Of a stretch of DNA of 64,000 nt, positions 43,511 through 55,472 are shown in pieces. A program made the translations under genes and the position numbers. The stretch lies in contig VZRR01004522.1 of assembly GCA_013398015.1 (NCBI GenBank), positions 55,211 through 119,210 on the forward strand, given 5' to 3'. The notes beneath the pieces were generated by a model. It searched no databases. It was given only the letters and a program-made list of their open reading frames with translations, and had not been told where the DNA came from. This DNA is from Oreocharis arfaki (lineage: Eukaryota; Chordata; Aves; Passeriformes; Paramythiidae). The stretch's first letter is position 1; every line of letters starts with the position of its first letter.

Positions 43511-46500
43511 CAGTGTGTACTAAGCACAGGAAAAGAGAAAGCTTTAGAAGCACCTTTGTCCAGCTTGCTCAAGTTCTGTTTTTCCAGATGTGACCCTACC
43601 CAGAACACATGTGCATTGTTTGCTTTCATGATATTTAAAACCAACACAATGTTGGAACTTTGGAAAAGTTGCCTTCTAAAAAATGCTAGCATGAGGAATT
43701 ACATGTATTACTGTAAGGGTTTTTTTATGGCAAATGAAGCCTTCTTAAAATTTCTTCCTGAAAATGAGAAGAAAATATTTTCTTAAATAAGGAGCTAAGC
43801 ACAGAAACTCCCGAACAGCTGCTGTGTTTAAAGACAATGAGTTTCTCAACTGCCGGACCCAGCTGCTAATGTGTCCCAGGAATATGTTTGAACATTTAGT
43901 TTAACTTTTCTGGGTTTTTTTTCAGTCAGCTATCTGTGGCTTGGCTGAAGGAATGTTTATAAACACCTAGTTGCAGGATTCTCTGAAAATAAGTCTGCGC
44001 AAAGAACCTGGATTCTATATGTGTGTGTGTAATCCTACAGCCTCCTATTCGGACAAATAATAAGAAAAGGACATTGTTCACTTAGCTGTTCTTTGAGGTT
44101 GAGTCAGGAAGGGTGGAACAGAGCGAGCAGTTGGCCAAAGGTGAGGGTGCTGCTGAGTCCCTCCCCGGCACAGGCTGGAGGCACTTGGCACAGCAGCCTC
44201 TGGCCCTGAGGCCTCTGGGGAGACTGAGCCCTTGCAAGACACAGCCTCTGACTCAGAGCTTGGAAGGGACTGCACTGGCTGTAGTGGCTGCAGAGCAATG
44301 CATTAGGCATGCTCAAATGGAAAGTGAAATAAAAAGCTGTATATGAAGTGATCTTTGTTGCTAAGATGTCAAAATAACTGAAATACGTTCTGGCAATTTG
44401 GGAGGGAAAAGGTTAAGCAAAGGTATTGCATGTAGTGTCACAGTTACAGCCTCACCTGGGCCTCTGGCCAACAAAGCCAGTATTTCAGGTTGGATGGGAT
44501 TCAGAAGAGGCTACTCCTCTTAAGTATGTTAGATCTGGCTGCTGTCTCTGAAGAAACTAGACTACAAAACAGAAATTAGAGAAAAGCTGAGCGAAGATGT
44601 CACTTTCAGTGCTGCTTTTCTGTGAAAACTGGGAAAATGCAGTTGTACTTCATCTGTGTTTGATTGAGAGAGAAAGATAGTGCCATATGGATTCTTCAAG
44701 GCTGCTGCAAACTTGGCTTAGCTGGCTTCAAGGGCACTGCCAGCCTTCTGAGGACCCTCACTAACTCTAGGAGTTGTATCAGAGGGGACAGTCCACAAAT
44801 ATTTGGTGTTGGTAGGAGTGATGTGCAGTCTGCCCACAGTCCTTTCCAAAGGATTACTCCAGTCTCAGAAAGACCACCTGTGACTAGCAAGTCTTATTTT
44901 TATTTGGCTAGGCTCTGCAGTACTGTGTATTTAAAGCACCATTATAACTAGCTGGCAGAATTCCTGGAGAAATCTCCTTCAGAGCAGGTAAGCCCTTGTG
45001 GATAGGAAGGCAGCTTGCTGAGCCATATATCCCACTTGTATCTTGCCTGCAGTTGAGAGAGGCTGTTCTCTAAACCCCACATTAGAGAATTTCTTAAGTA
45101 CTGAAATCTCCGCTTTGCATTGATCCTGTCTCACCAGCAGTCCCCTCCTGTGGTCACCTGTTTATTCTTGCTGAAGGATTCATTTTCCCTAGTCATAAAA
45201 CTACTAGCTCAGATACTGGCCAAGGTTCTGAAGTGGGGGCTCGACCTCTGAGAGGCTCTGGTGTAAGCAGTGGCAGTGACTTTTGCACATCCGAGAGAGG
45301 CACTGGAGCCAGGGGGATCACTGAGAGTGCAGTGGGTATTGACCTTTTTGGCTGAAAGTGATGGGGAATTGCACAAAGGAAATTTGATAACCAGGTAAGC
45401 TCTCTCTCTCTGGAGGGAGAGCTATTACCTCCAGGGCTTTTTTTTTTCAAGTTTTTTTTTTTCACATCCTTCTTTAAGGAAGTTGGTATTGGGACCGACC
45501 TCCCTTAGGCAAGGCACAGAATTAGATGGATCCTTTTTTTTTGGTCCAGAATATCTACTCCTGTATTGCTACTAGCAATGGAGAGACTCCTTCTTTCTGT
45601 TCTTAGGCAATTACCACCATTATTCATTGTGGTGCTGTTAGGAAGTTAGAGAAGTTATTTGCATTGGGCTCAGCAAAAAGCTCCTGGAGTTGTCACAGCA
45701 GGCAGTTCAAGTTTACTTTGCAACTTTCCCTTGCTGTGATGAATGTGTTAACTTCAGGAATGTCCTCACCGCGTGGCCTCTTTTGTAGTTTGTCTTCCAT
45801 AGAACCAATAAGGCGATTTCCATTGCTCCGGCCTCTGCTTGCCAGATGTTTCCTATTGTACCGAAATATGTGCAGTGCTTGTCATGTGCAAACTTTTGTA
45901 TGAGTGTGTTAATCAGAGGAAAGGAAAAAACCCTCTGTGGCTGATTCCTCTGCTCGGAATGCTGAGTGGGAAAGCTGGAACACTTACTGAGCCACTAGTG
46001 GTTCTGGCAGCAAACCATTTCTGCTGCTTACTGAGCAAAGAGACTAAGGGAATGGAGAAGTTCTGTAAGGAGCAGTCAGCATGGGTTAATGAACATCTGT
46101 TCTGTTGAAAGTTGGCATGGCAGGGTGTACTTCTAATATTTGCCTTCTCCAGTGCTTTCCAAAATGAGGTCATGCCCATAAAGGACCAGGAGTACAAAGA
46201 TCCTGAGCTGATTTTTATGAAGCTGAAACACTGTCAGGATACCTGAATATTTAAGGATAAGGAAATGGAAGTCCTCAAAGCTGCTGTTGAAGAAGAGAAA
46301 TAGATTCACACTAACACAAGGCAAAAATTGGAGATGCTCAGTGATGGAGAGCCTAGAGTTGTCCTGTCTGAGCAGGAGGCGATGCAAATGGCCCAGTGTG
46401 TACAGATCAGAGGAGAATTCATTGCTCACTTGTTTGCCTTTCTCCCTCATTAGTCTGCTCCCTGTTGCAAACACAGATATTGGGGCTGTGCAGGAGCTGT

Positions 46501-49500
46501 AGCTTCACTTGTGACCCAGAGGATGTTGGGAACCACGCTTGTGTCAGCCAGTATGTCACTGCCTGTTTACAAAGAGCACATGCAGTTAGTGAGGGTGCTT
46601 TGTTCAGCAGTGTAAGAAACGGAGATTTTTACTCATTAATATTTGTTCTTTTTTCATTTAAGCTTATTGACCACTCTGATGCAACTGTATAAGTTGTAGA
46701 ATCTAGAGAAGCATTAACCCAGGTCTGCTGTCCAAATACACACGAATTCCCAGCTGCATAGATGACAGCAGGTTCTTTTTCCTAATTGAACATGCTAGTT
46801 CCTTTTTATTCCACCTCAGATTTAAGAGACCTGTGTTGTTGAGAAGGTAACACTCTGGGCTTACTGGAGCTGGTGAGTAAAACAGCACAGCTTACCCTGC
46901 ATCTTTGTCTAGTCAGGTTCCAAGTACTTAGCTTTAAAATGAGTAAATGTGTTCTTATGTTAGAATTTAGCAAATACTAAGATGTTTTCTGCCAGGTGGC
47001 TTTTATGAAAGCTGTTTGCAATTTTGAGTCAAATTTTTAGTAATTAGAAGTTAAGAGTCTCTTGATTTTTCTATGGAGAAGAAAGAAGGAGTGTTCTTGG
47101 GAGTTCTTTTCTTTCTGTTTTTTTCATAAGAGCTTCTTGTGCAGGATTACGACACATAAACTTGCCTGTTGGGACTGTTGTGGGATTGCTGCAGTTTTAG
47201 TATTTTTTTTTTGTCTTGATGACCCATGCAGACTTATACAGTGTCAGAAAACCAGGAAGGATGTCAAACCTTTGCTTTTGTGCTTTGTGTAGAGAGATAA
47301 AGTTTTATGAAATCGACATTTTAACAGCTATAAATATTTATGCCTGTCCATTGAGATCTACTGTCTGTAGTGACTGAAACGAATACCAGCTTGAAGAGTG
47401 CTGCATTAGCAAGAGGCAAACATCTATTCTAGCTGTCATTCTTTGTTTTAGAGATGTTAACTCTCTTATGCTCGACTCTTGAACCAGTTCTGTCTTTAAT
47501 AAAAAAAACCCTCCAAACAACAAAGGTCATACCAAACTGTCTTCACCTTTTCAGACCTTACCAGTGATACATTCAACTAAATGTTGACCAAATCCATTTT
47601 AGTCTGCAGTTAAATACAGCAGGTGATCCTACCTTATGTTTCTTGATACTATTTTTGCCTTGCCTTCCTAGGCACTGCTAGATGTCACTAGATGTCACTG
47701 CATTTAGTGCTTATATTAAGTTAAAAGCTTTCAAAAGCTTTTCAAAAGGTTGTAGTGCTGTTTTCTGCAGGGAAAGATCTGTAGGAGACAATTTGGTAGA
47801 TGTTTGGCCTTGACAAATATCCAGATATTTTGAGTAGGTCTGGTGTTAGTCTACAGTGCCTACTGCTTGAAGAAACATCTCTCAAGGTGGTAGGTTTTGA
47901 AGTTTGCCTTTTTCTGCCTAAGCTAGTGAAGACTGAATAACTGGAAAAGTGCTGTTTGTAATTCCGTGGATTTCATGAGGAAATTGGAAATCTGTGGACA
48001 CAAAACACTTACAGGAAGCATAAAGCTAGACTGCTTAGACACTCAGATTGTCTTCAGGTGAAGGTTATCTGGATAAGCATCCAAGGCAGAATGCACCTAT
48101 TTTATTGGATAGGTGTATGTAAACACAGAGGAGCACGGATCAGAGCTCTGGTTGATTGGGGCACATGAGTGAGTCACTGGCAGGATCTAGCAGGGATGTA
48201 GCCAGCTTCACAGATGTGCTCGTGCTACGTGCCCAGTTTGGGAAACATAGGCTTGTCGTGGAAGAACATGAGGAGGAGGGTAACACAAACCTGGAGGAGA
48301 TGCCAAGGTTTTTTGTTCATGACTCACCAAGGCAGTAGCAAACTGTATTTGCTGCTCCCTGACTAATGCAGAGGTTATTCCAGAGCATTCAAAGAATATT
48401 GGAGGTTACTAGTTCAAAGTTTTTAATGCATTACATCATTTTGTTGCAGTGGCTGACTCACTTGGTCAGTTTAGTTGGTAAGTAGGCAGTGGAAAGAGGG
48501 AAGTGTTGGAGAGGGAACTCTAACAGAGTATATCTGCCTTGGCTCAGCTGACAGTACAGTTTGCTCTCTGTCCTAATTGCTTCTTGATAAGATTTATCAC
48601 CTTTCCCAGAGGCAGAATGAGGACAGCAGTACCTGCAGGCAGTCTATGAGTCTCAAACCGAAAACAAGTTGGGGGGTGTGTTTGGGGTGTGGTATTTATT
48701 TTGCAGGTTTAAAAAAAGATCCATTATTTCCTGGAATACCATTTTACATGGCTTTGTGTATGGGAAGCAGTATTTCTTACCTGTGAAGCAGAATGCTCTT
48801 CGCTGCATGGAAAGGTAAAAGACCAACCTAGAAGAATTAGTCTTCAGGTGTAATACATACATTCTGAGGCATGTTTGTCCCTAAAAATATCAATTTTTTG
48901 AGAGCAAAATAAGCATACATCGTGGAACTCAGTTTCAACCCATCACAGCATAGCATTGACCAACAAAGACAGTTAACAGCAGTTGTAATGTCTTGTTTTC
49001 CCCTAGCTTTTTGTGAGTCTGTCAATCAGTAGCACCAGGAACAGAATGTTGCCTGTAGTATTAAGGAACACTTGCATCATCAGGGAGACAATAACCTGGA
49101 TATGTATTTGCTAAGAGATAGGATTCTTGTACTGGGAGGCATGCCTGAGAAAGTAGGAGAATGATACTCTGTTGTATTCCTCCAAAGAAGTTATATTCAC
49201 TTTCTTGTGTATTCTAATTATCTACCATATAAATACAGACAATGATGAAACAGAATGTTTACAGATTTTTTCAGTAAGACTTTAAAAGAAATTTAAGTAT
49301 ATAATGCAGAATGCCTTTTTTTTTTTGCCTTGGGCAGAACTCTTTATGTAGCATACAGGCTCCAGGTGTTGAGTTTGTCCTGCATCCCCACATAGGTGAC
49401 AGCAGGCTGTAAACATAAATGAAACCTTCTTAAAAGGATTTTTATTTACTTATTTTATTTTAAGCTTGTCCATGATGATACTACCAGTGTTTGAGTTGTG

Positions 49501-52500
49501 GCAGATCTCAAAGGGTTCAAGACTCAGGACAGATAGATATCTATCTTCCATGCTCCATGTGTTAAATGAGGAGGAATACTCCCTGTTCTGAAGCAAAAAA
49601 AAACCTGCTTTCCTTTCAGGTTTGATCAGGATATAACTGAATTTGATCTCAACACAAAAATATTCCAGATGGAAGATCTGTTTACTGCATTCTTGTAGAA
49701 ATTACTTTACACGTTTCTCTAGGTTACAATGAAAACATCATCTCTCAGCAAAGCAACTGTAGTTTGGAACCTGCTGTATTGGGGGAATAGAATGTAACAT
49801 AATATTCTTTCTCAAAGAGTATATGCTAATGAGCAGGAATACATTTAACTGGCGTGGTCTTTTCAGCCAGGAGTGCTGGACTTCACTGTTGGTAAAACCC
49901 ACCAAAGTGACCATGACTTTTCACACATGGTGTCATTTGTTATGAACCAATCTATGCTAAACTTGCCTGTCTTTGCTCATCCTGCTCCTGGCCCTGCACA
50001 GTAACTGCCCTGTGTTGTGCAGAACTGCACTTGTTCAGGTGCCCTTGACACACTGCTGTGGGCACACGTTTTCATGTCACTTTTGGTGTTGTCTGGCCAT
50101 GAGGTTATGGATGCTCTTGGCATTTGCAGCAGAAAGTTTCAACCTGGAAGGGTTTGCAAGTAGAGCATGGTGGGTTTATCACTCGGAGGAGTGCCTCAGT
50201 GGAGTTAGGCCTTTATGAAAAGACAGCGTAGAGAGAAGACTGACAGTCTAGGGTGTGTCCATGGGTCACCTGTATTAGGGAAAAGTCAGGCAAATAGCTT
50301 CCTTCAGTAGGAATGGGGCATCAGAACCATTTTAATGTGGATTAGAGGAACTGATTTGGTTTGAATTGATGTTACCAACATGCTGTTAAGGAGCTGAAAG
50401 ACAGTGGGCATTTAAGAGGGCTTATCTCTACTTGCCTCAGGACCTATCATGCCTTTTGTTGTGTGCCCATTAGCTGCAGTAGTCAAAGTCCGGGAACTCC
50501 TTGATTTGCAGTTTAGAAGGTGATTTAGAAAGCTACTTTCCCTGCATGATTTTCGTTTCTGTCAGGCACAGGATGTGTCTCTCTCAATGTGGAGAGAAAT
50601 GTTACAGATGGAGCCCAAGGCTGATTCCTACACACTTATCTGTCTTTTGCACTCTGAAATCACTCGGCACAAGCAAAATGCTCCTGAACCAGTTTGCCAA
50701 TGTCTACCTAGGCCTTCTAGAAAATATTCTCTTTAGTAACACAGAAGAGTCAGTTGCTTATTGCTGAAGGATTTGAGCATAGGTAGTGTTTCCTTTTATG
50801 ACAGGAAAGCCCTCCCAGTTGTGAGAGTTGGGTGAAATGACTGGCGTTTTTGGAGGAAGGAATATTGAAGGCTCTGTGGACAGTATTGAACATGAGCAAA
50901 TTCGCAGAAACAGGCACACTGATCCTGCCTTTGTGGTAACAGCCGTCATGAAACGTGACACTGTAAAGACTCTGTGTTCACCTAAAGTGAAAACCTGTGT
51001 CCTGCTCTTACAATGAGCTGTGAGAATATCCTGAACTTTTCACTAAAACCTATGACAAACACTAAGTCCAGTGTTGATTTTCTTATTCCTCTCCTCTTCC
51101 TGTGTCAGTTGTGTGAATACAAATGCGATAACCCTCATAGTTAAGGACACAATCTTTGCTGCCTGGTTTTCTCTTATTCAAGATTGTCAGGAGCTGTGGG
51201 GAGCAGTAGAGAAGTGTGCTGATTACTTAGGATGTAGAGATTTCAGTGGGAATAGGGAGCAGTGCAGAGAAGCATCCCTGTTTGATGTGCAGCACAGATC
51301 AGATGCTGTGTCCAGATTAAGGAGCAGACACTTCAAGATCCTGCTTCTCCAGTCATCCAGGTCAGGTACCTAAAACAGAGCATGCTCTGTCTACCTGCTG
51401 TGTGCACGCTCCTCTTCTGTCTATGGAAATGAAGCAGAGATTAAAAATGAATTGTTAGCACACGTCAAACTCTTACTTCAATGTAGGGTCGAGTCATGGC
51501 TGGAGCAAACATGCTCTGAGACTTAGGGTATTACAGATTCTACTTAAACAGAGTTTAAAATAAGACTATCTTGTAGACAGCACAGGAAAGAAAAAAGAGA
51601 TTAATACTTGTGAAAAAGTTTTTGTGAATGTTTTGTCTTTTGCATATTCTTGCCTTTATTGCCTAGATGTATGAGCAGGAAAAGGGAATTCACTGTTAGC
51701 GTGATTGGGCATACTGCATAAGTGTGAATATCAGGGAACAATTTGTGGCCTTTTCAATTGTTTGTTGTGTCTGTTTTTAACGTGGGAATGCTTGAATAAG
51801 CTGCTTTCTTCTTAAAGGGACTTTTGAACTTTTTTTTCCATTAACTAAGAGATTACAAGGCTAGTGGAGTGGAGAACAGGTAATTGTCTTTCAGCAAAGG
51901 TGATATCGAATCACTGTTAAGCACCAGTGTGCTTGAAGAGTGGGAGGAAAAACAGAGATTTGGTTTGGGTCATTCTCTGAGTTTATCTGAGTTTACTGCT
52001 TAACTTAGTTTATCAGAGACATGTTCCCAAAAGCTCAGAGTCTAACCAGACACAGTGATGCAGAGGTGGGCATTGTTGTTTCAAGGCTGTAATTTTTGAT
52101 GAGCAAATATTTCTTGCCTAAAAGGAAGACAAAGCGTAACCTAAACATGAAGCACTTTCTTAGCAATTTTGCATTATGCTTTTGTCACTAGTATAGGAAG
52201 TGCCTGAGGTGAAGACAAGGCTTCTCCTGGACTTTCCCGTTTTGTGCTTCCTGTGGTCAACTTAAAATACAGTGCCAAATTATGTTTAGAAAGCTTTTAA
52301 AGAGGCAAGGTTAGCGAGAAATTACTTTGTATTTTACATAGGTAGTTGAGAATCACCCTCTACATTTGTGTTATTGCTACCTCAGTGAAAGTCCTGGCTT
52401 CTTTTTGGGAACAGGGAGTTTCATTGTAAAGAACAAACTGATAACCATTACTGTTGGACAGAGCCCAAAAGCTTTAGTCCAAGGTTGTAGTTAGATCAAA

Positions 52501-54016
52501 CAGGCAGTGCCCTCTGACACTTCTGCCAACCTTTTCCCAGAGCTGGTGTGGCATGGCTGTGAACTGGCAGCTTGCAGAGCTGGCCGTGCTGTTGGACCTA
52601 TGTGCTATGGAAGAAAAGCACAGAGTGGGTAGCATTTGTGTTCTTGTCTACCACTTGTATATCCCTGCAGTTCTTCCTTTGGAGTTTCTGCAGGTGGTAG
52701 GAGAACATTTAACACAGCTCTGTACAGGCACAGAGCTCGCGGGATGGGCAGTGCAGAGTGAGCCATCAGATGCCTTTCTCAGGTAAAGGTGAGGGCAGCG
52801 TGGGTGAACAGGCTCTGCTCTAGACCTGACTGCACAGCCTGCAGAGTCATCTGGGAGTGCAGACCCAGCCAGTCTCGGTCTCTAGCACCGCACTGTGGTG
52901 TGCAGGACTCAGCATGTTGGAGCTACTCAAGCACTTCTCTTTCCTGCTCATTTATTGGGAGCCTAATGCTTTGGGCTATTGGTTGCTGCAAACCACAAAT
53001 GCTAAGAGACAGCTTTTCTAGAATCTGTTTCGTGTCTGAAGAGCTGATTGACAAGATGGTTGGTATTTTCTGTGTCACAATGTGTACTCCAGCTTACATT
53101 GCTTATTTTCAGTTCAGTTTGCCTTGAGCTGCAAACACACCTATTGCGAGTATGAAGTTACATTTCAAAGGCATTGCTAATCTCTCAATATGTAATTGTA
53201 GCAGCTGCTTTTTAAAACAGGCATTCTCTGGCAATTCATGCCAAAATGTAACCAGACTTGGCTATTGTACTGTTAAACACCAGGGGTTTTTTATCGATAT
53301 GGCCACAGTTTACTGCCATTGTGCTGTGGTTACTAAAGATAAGTAAAAGCTCACTATGTGTAATAGTGTTGTAGTATGAACCTAGATTCCACACATTTCA
53401 GGATTTGGAGCACTATGTTCTCCCTCTGGTTCCTAACCATCTTTTTACAATCTGAAAAATTAATTCAAAAGTAGTTTCACTCTGATTTCGTCATAACGGA
53501 TGAATGGCCGCTTGATGATTTCTGACAGATTAATAAAGGTTTGCCTTCCTGCTGATGAGAAATAATCCCCATATGAAAACTAGTACAGAATGTGTTTTGT
53601 AGTTGTGCCCATGTCCTTCTGGCCTCTTCTGGGAATGCATGAATAATAAAATTAACTTCTCAGCACACAGCATAACCATGATTGTGGAACAGCCTTTCAT
53701 TTCCAGATTCCACCTACATACTATCATGAGCCACTTCCTATAAAGAAGAGGCAATAACGACTGAGCAGGAATAAAGCTCCAGGAAAAATGAAGTTTGCTT
53801 TCCACTTGCTCAGAGTGTGCATTGCAGTATATGACTATAGCATATGTCGAGAAATTATATCCTGTTTGGATGATGTTCCCTTTATAGCAGTACTTGGCAT
53901 CCAGAAAGAAGTTTAACATTGATAGGTCTTTATTAGTGCTCAGTTAAGTTTCTGAGGGGGGAAAAAATCAAACCAGAAAAAAACCAAACTAAAGTGCCTG
54001 GAAGACCTTTACAGAT
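43511..54016. other. Intergenic DNA upstream of ERRFI1, no gene seen
   Basis: No exon-like segment recognised. Small local features: a tandem pair of TAGATGTCAC at 47679-47700, CT repeats at 45401-45412 and T runs. AP-1 consensus TGASTCA occurs at 44100, 47025, 48170, 48320 and 48454. Confidence 0.45.
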
Positions 54017-54088
54017 CTCAGTCCCTTGGCTAACACAGAACTTAAACAGGAACACCCACAGTGGTTTTTAGAACACACCAATATATGT
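54017..54088 (+). repeat. Left arm of a long inverted repeat
   Basis: Bases 54017-54074 are the reverse complement of 55415-55472 with one mismatch in 58. Weaker matching continues inward to about 54088. The arm contains CAGTGGTTTTTAGAAC, which recalls the termini of hAT-type DNA transposons, but the complementarity also runs outward past that motif, which simple transposon ends would not do. Confidence 0.9.
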
Positions 54089-55400
54089 TGGTATACACCA
54101 ACATAGGTGTTTTAGAAATGTTTTGCCATATTCATTCCTAGGTGTTACCAAATAGTAGATAATGTTCATCTTTGTCATCAATAGTTTTGAGTATTTATGC
54201 TTGTAATCATAACACTGTGGGGGTTTATTTGCTGTCACAACATCGGCTAACTGTTGTTTGCATTCAGTTGTGTGGCAATAGGCTGTTGGAAATATGTCCA
54301 TCACGTATGTGTAAAAGTAAATATGGCCAGTGAAATTGAGGCCAGTTTGTCCTCAGTACCCTGAACCTCACCTGTCTCCTTACAGTATCTTTTTAATCAG
54401 CTGACAACAGAGCTTGTGTCACAAAGCAGTCAGTCTTAGAAATAGTTTTGGTCTTGTAGGAATCCTGACAAAAGTCTGTGAGGTCCATGCAGATGGTCTG
54501 GAAAACGAGTCACTTGCTAGTTCTCTGACTCACCCCCACAGATGAAAAATTTTATAACTTTTAAATAATTGTTTATGAATCATGTGGAGGGCTGTAAAGG
54601 AAGATGTATGGCACTCATTTTCGTGCCAGTGCTTTTGTCTGACTCTGATAGGAATTTAGTGAATGATAATCAAAAGAGAAGAGCACTTTCATGAACATCT
54701 GCAGGAGCACTGGGACCTCACAGAGAGTAGAAGTGTCACAAAACATGAAATTTCTTCGCATTCTCTTTCTTGTTAGATTTTTTTGGCTTTCTGTTACCTT
54801 TTTACATCAGTATTTCTTTCCTTAATCATTGGACTGTTGTTGATGGCTTAATTGTTACACTTTGTCCATGGTTTTACCTTGTAAGGCTTGTACACTTTCT
54901 TATTTCTCAACAGCAGTCTCAGCACAACAGAGTTGAGGTTGCACACCCAGGCATTGGATCACAGCCTAAATTGTCATGCTGAGTCTTACAGAAAGCTAAA
55001 GTGGTGTCCCCACCACCCTCTTCATTTTAATGGGGTCTGCACTGTGAGATGAGCAGGAGATCTCTGTGCTCTACAGAGGTGGGGTTTTTCAGGCTCTTCT
55101 CAAAATATATTTGATGTTTGTTCCGTGCTGCTGCTCCTGCATGCTCTCACATTTCCCTTCTGAGAAGGTTCAAAAGATGAGGGGCAGTGTCCCAATAGAG
55201 CACAGCTCATTTCTGTCTCTGACGTTCTTCTACTCTTGCCCACTTGTTTGCATGAGAGCATGAGTCACTACCCTTTATTTGGTGTCATCAAACTGTAATG
55301 ATTCAGCTCTGAAAAGCTGGATTTACAGTCAGCCAAATGAAACACACAAGTACATGTAAGTTTGTAAAGCAGAGGGCTTGTCCTTGTGGTTTTTAGAATA

Positions 55401-55472
55401 AAATATGCTGGTATGTTCTAAAAACCACTGTGGGTGTTCCTGTTTAAGTTCTGTGTTAGCCAAGAGACTGAG
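55401..55472 (-). repeat. Right arm of the long inverted repeat
   Basis: Partner of 54017-54074, with 1,340 bases between the arms. On its inner side this arm also has a private hairpin: GTGGTTTTTAGAA (55386-55398) pairs with TTCTAAAAACCAC (55416-55428). Confidence 0.9.

Noticed and set aside
53530..53919. 129-codon - strand frame
   Set aside because: AT-rich translation with no recognisable domain; not supported by any neighbouring exon.
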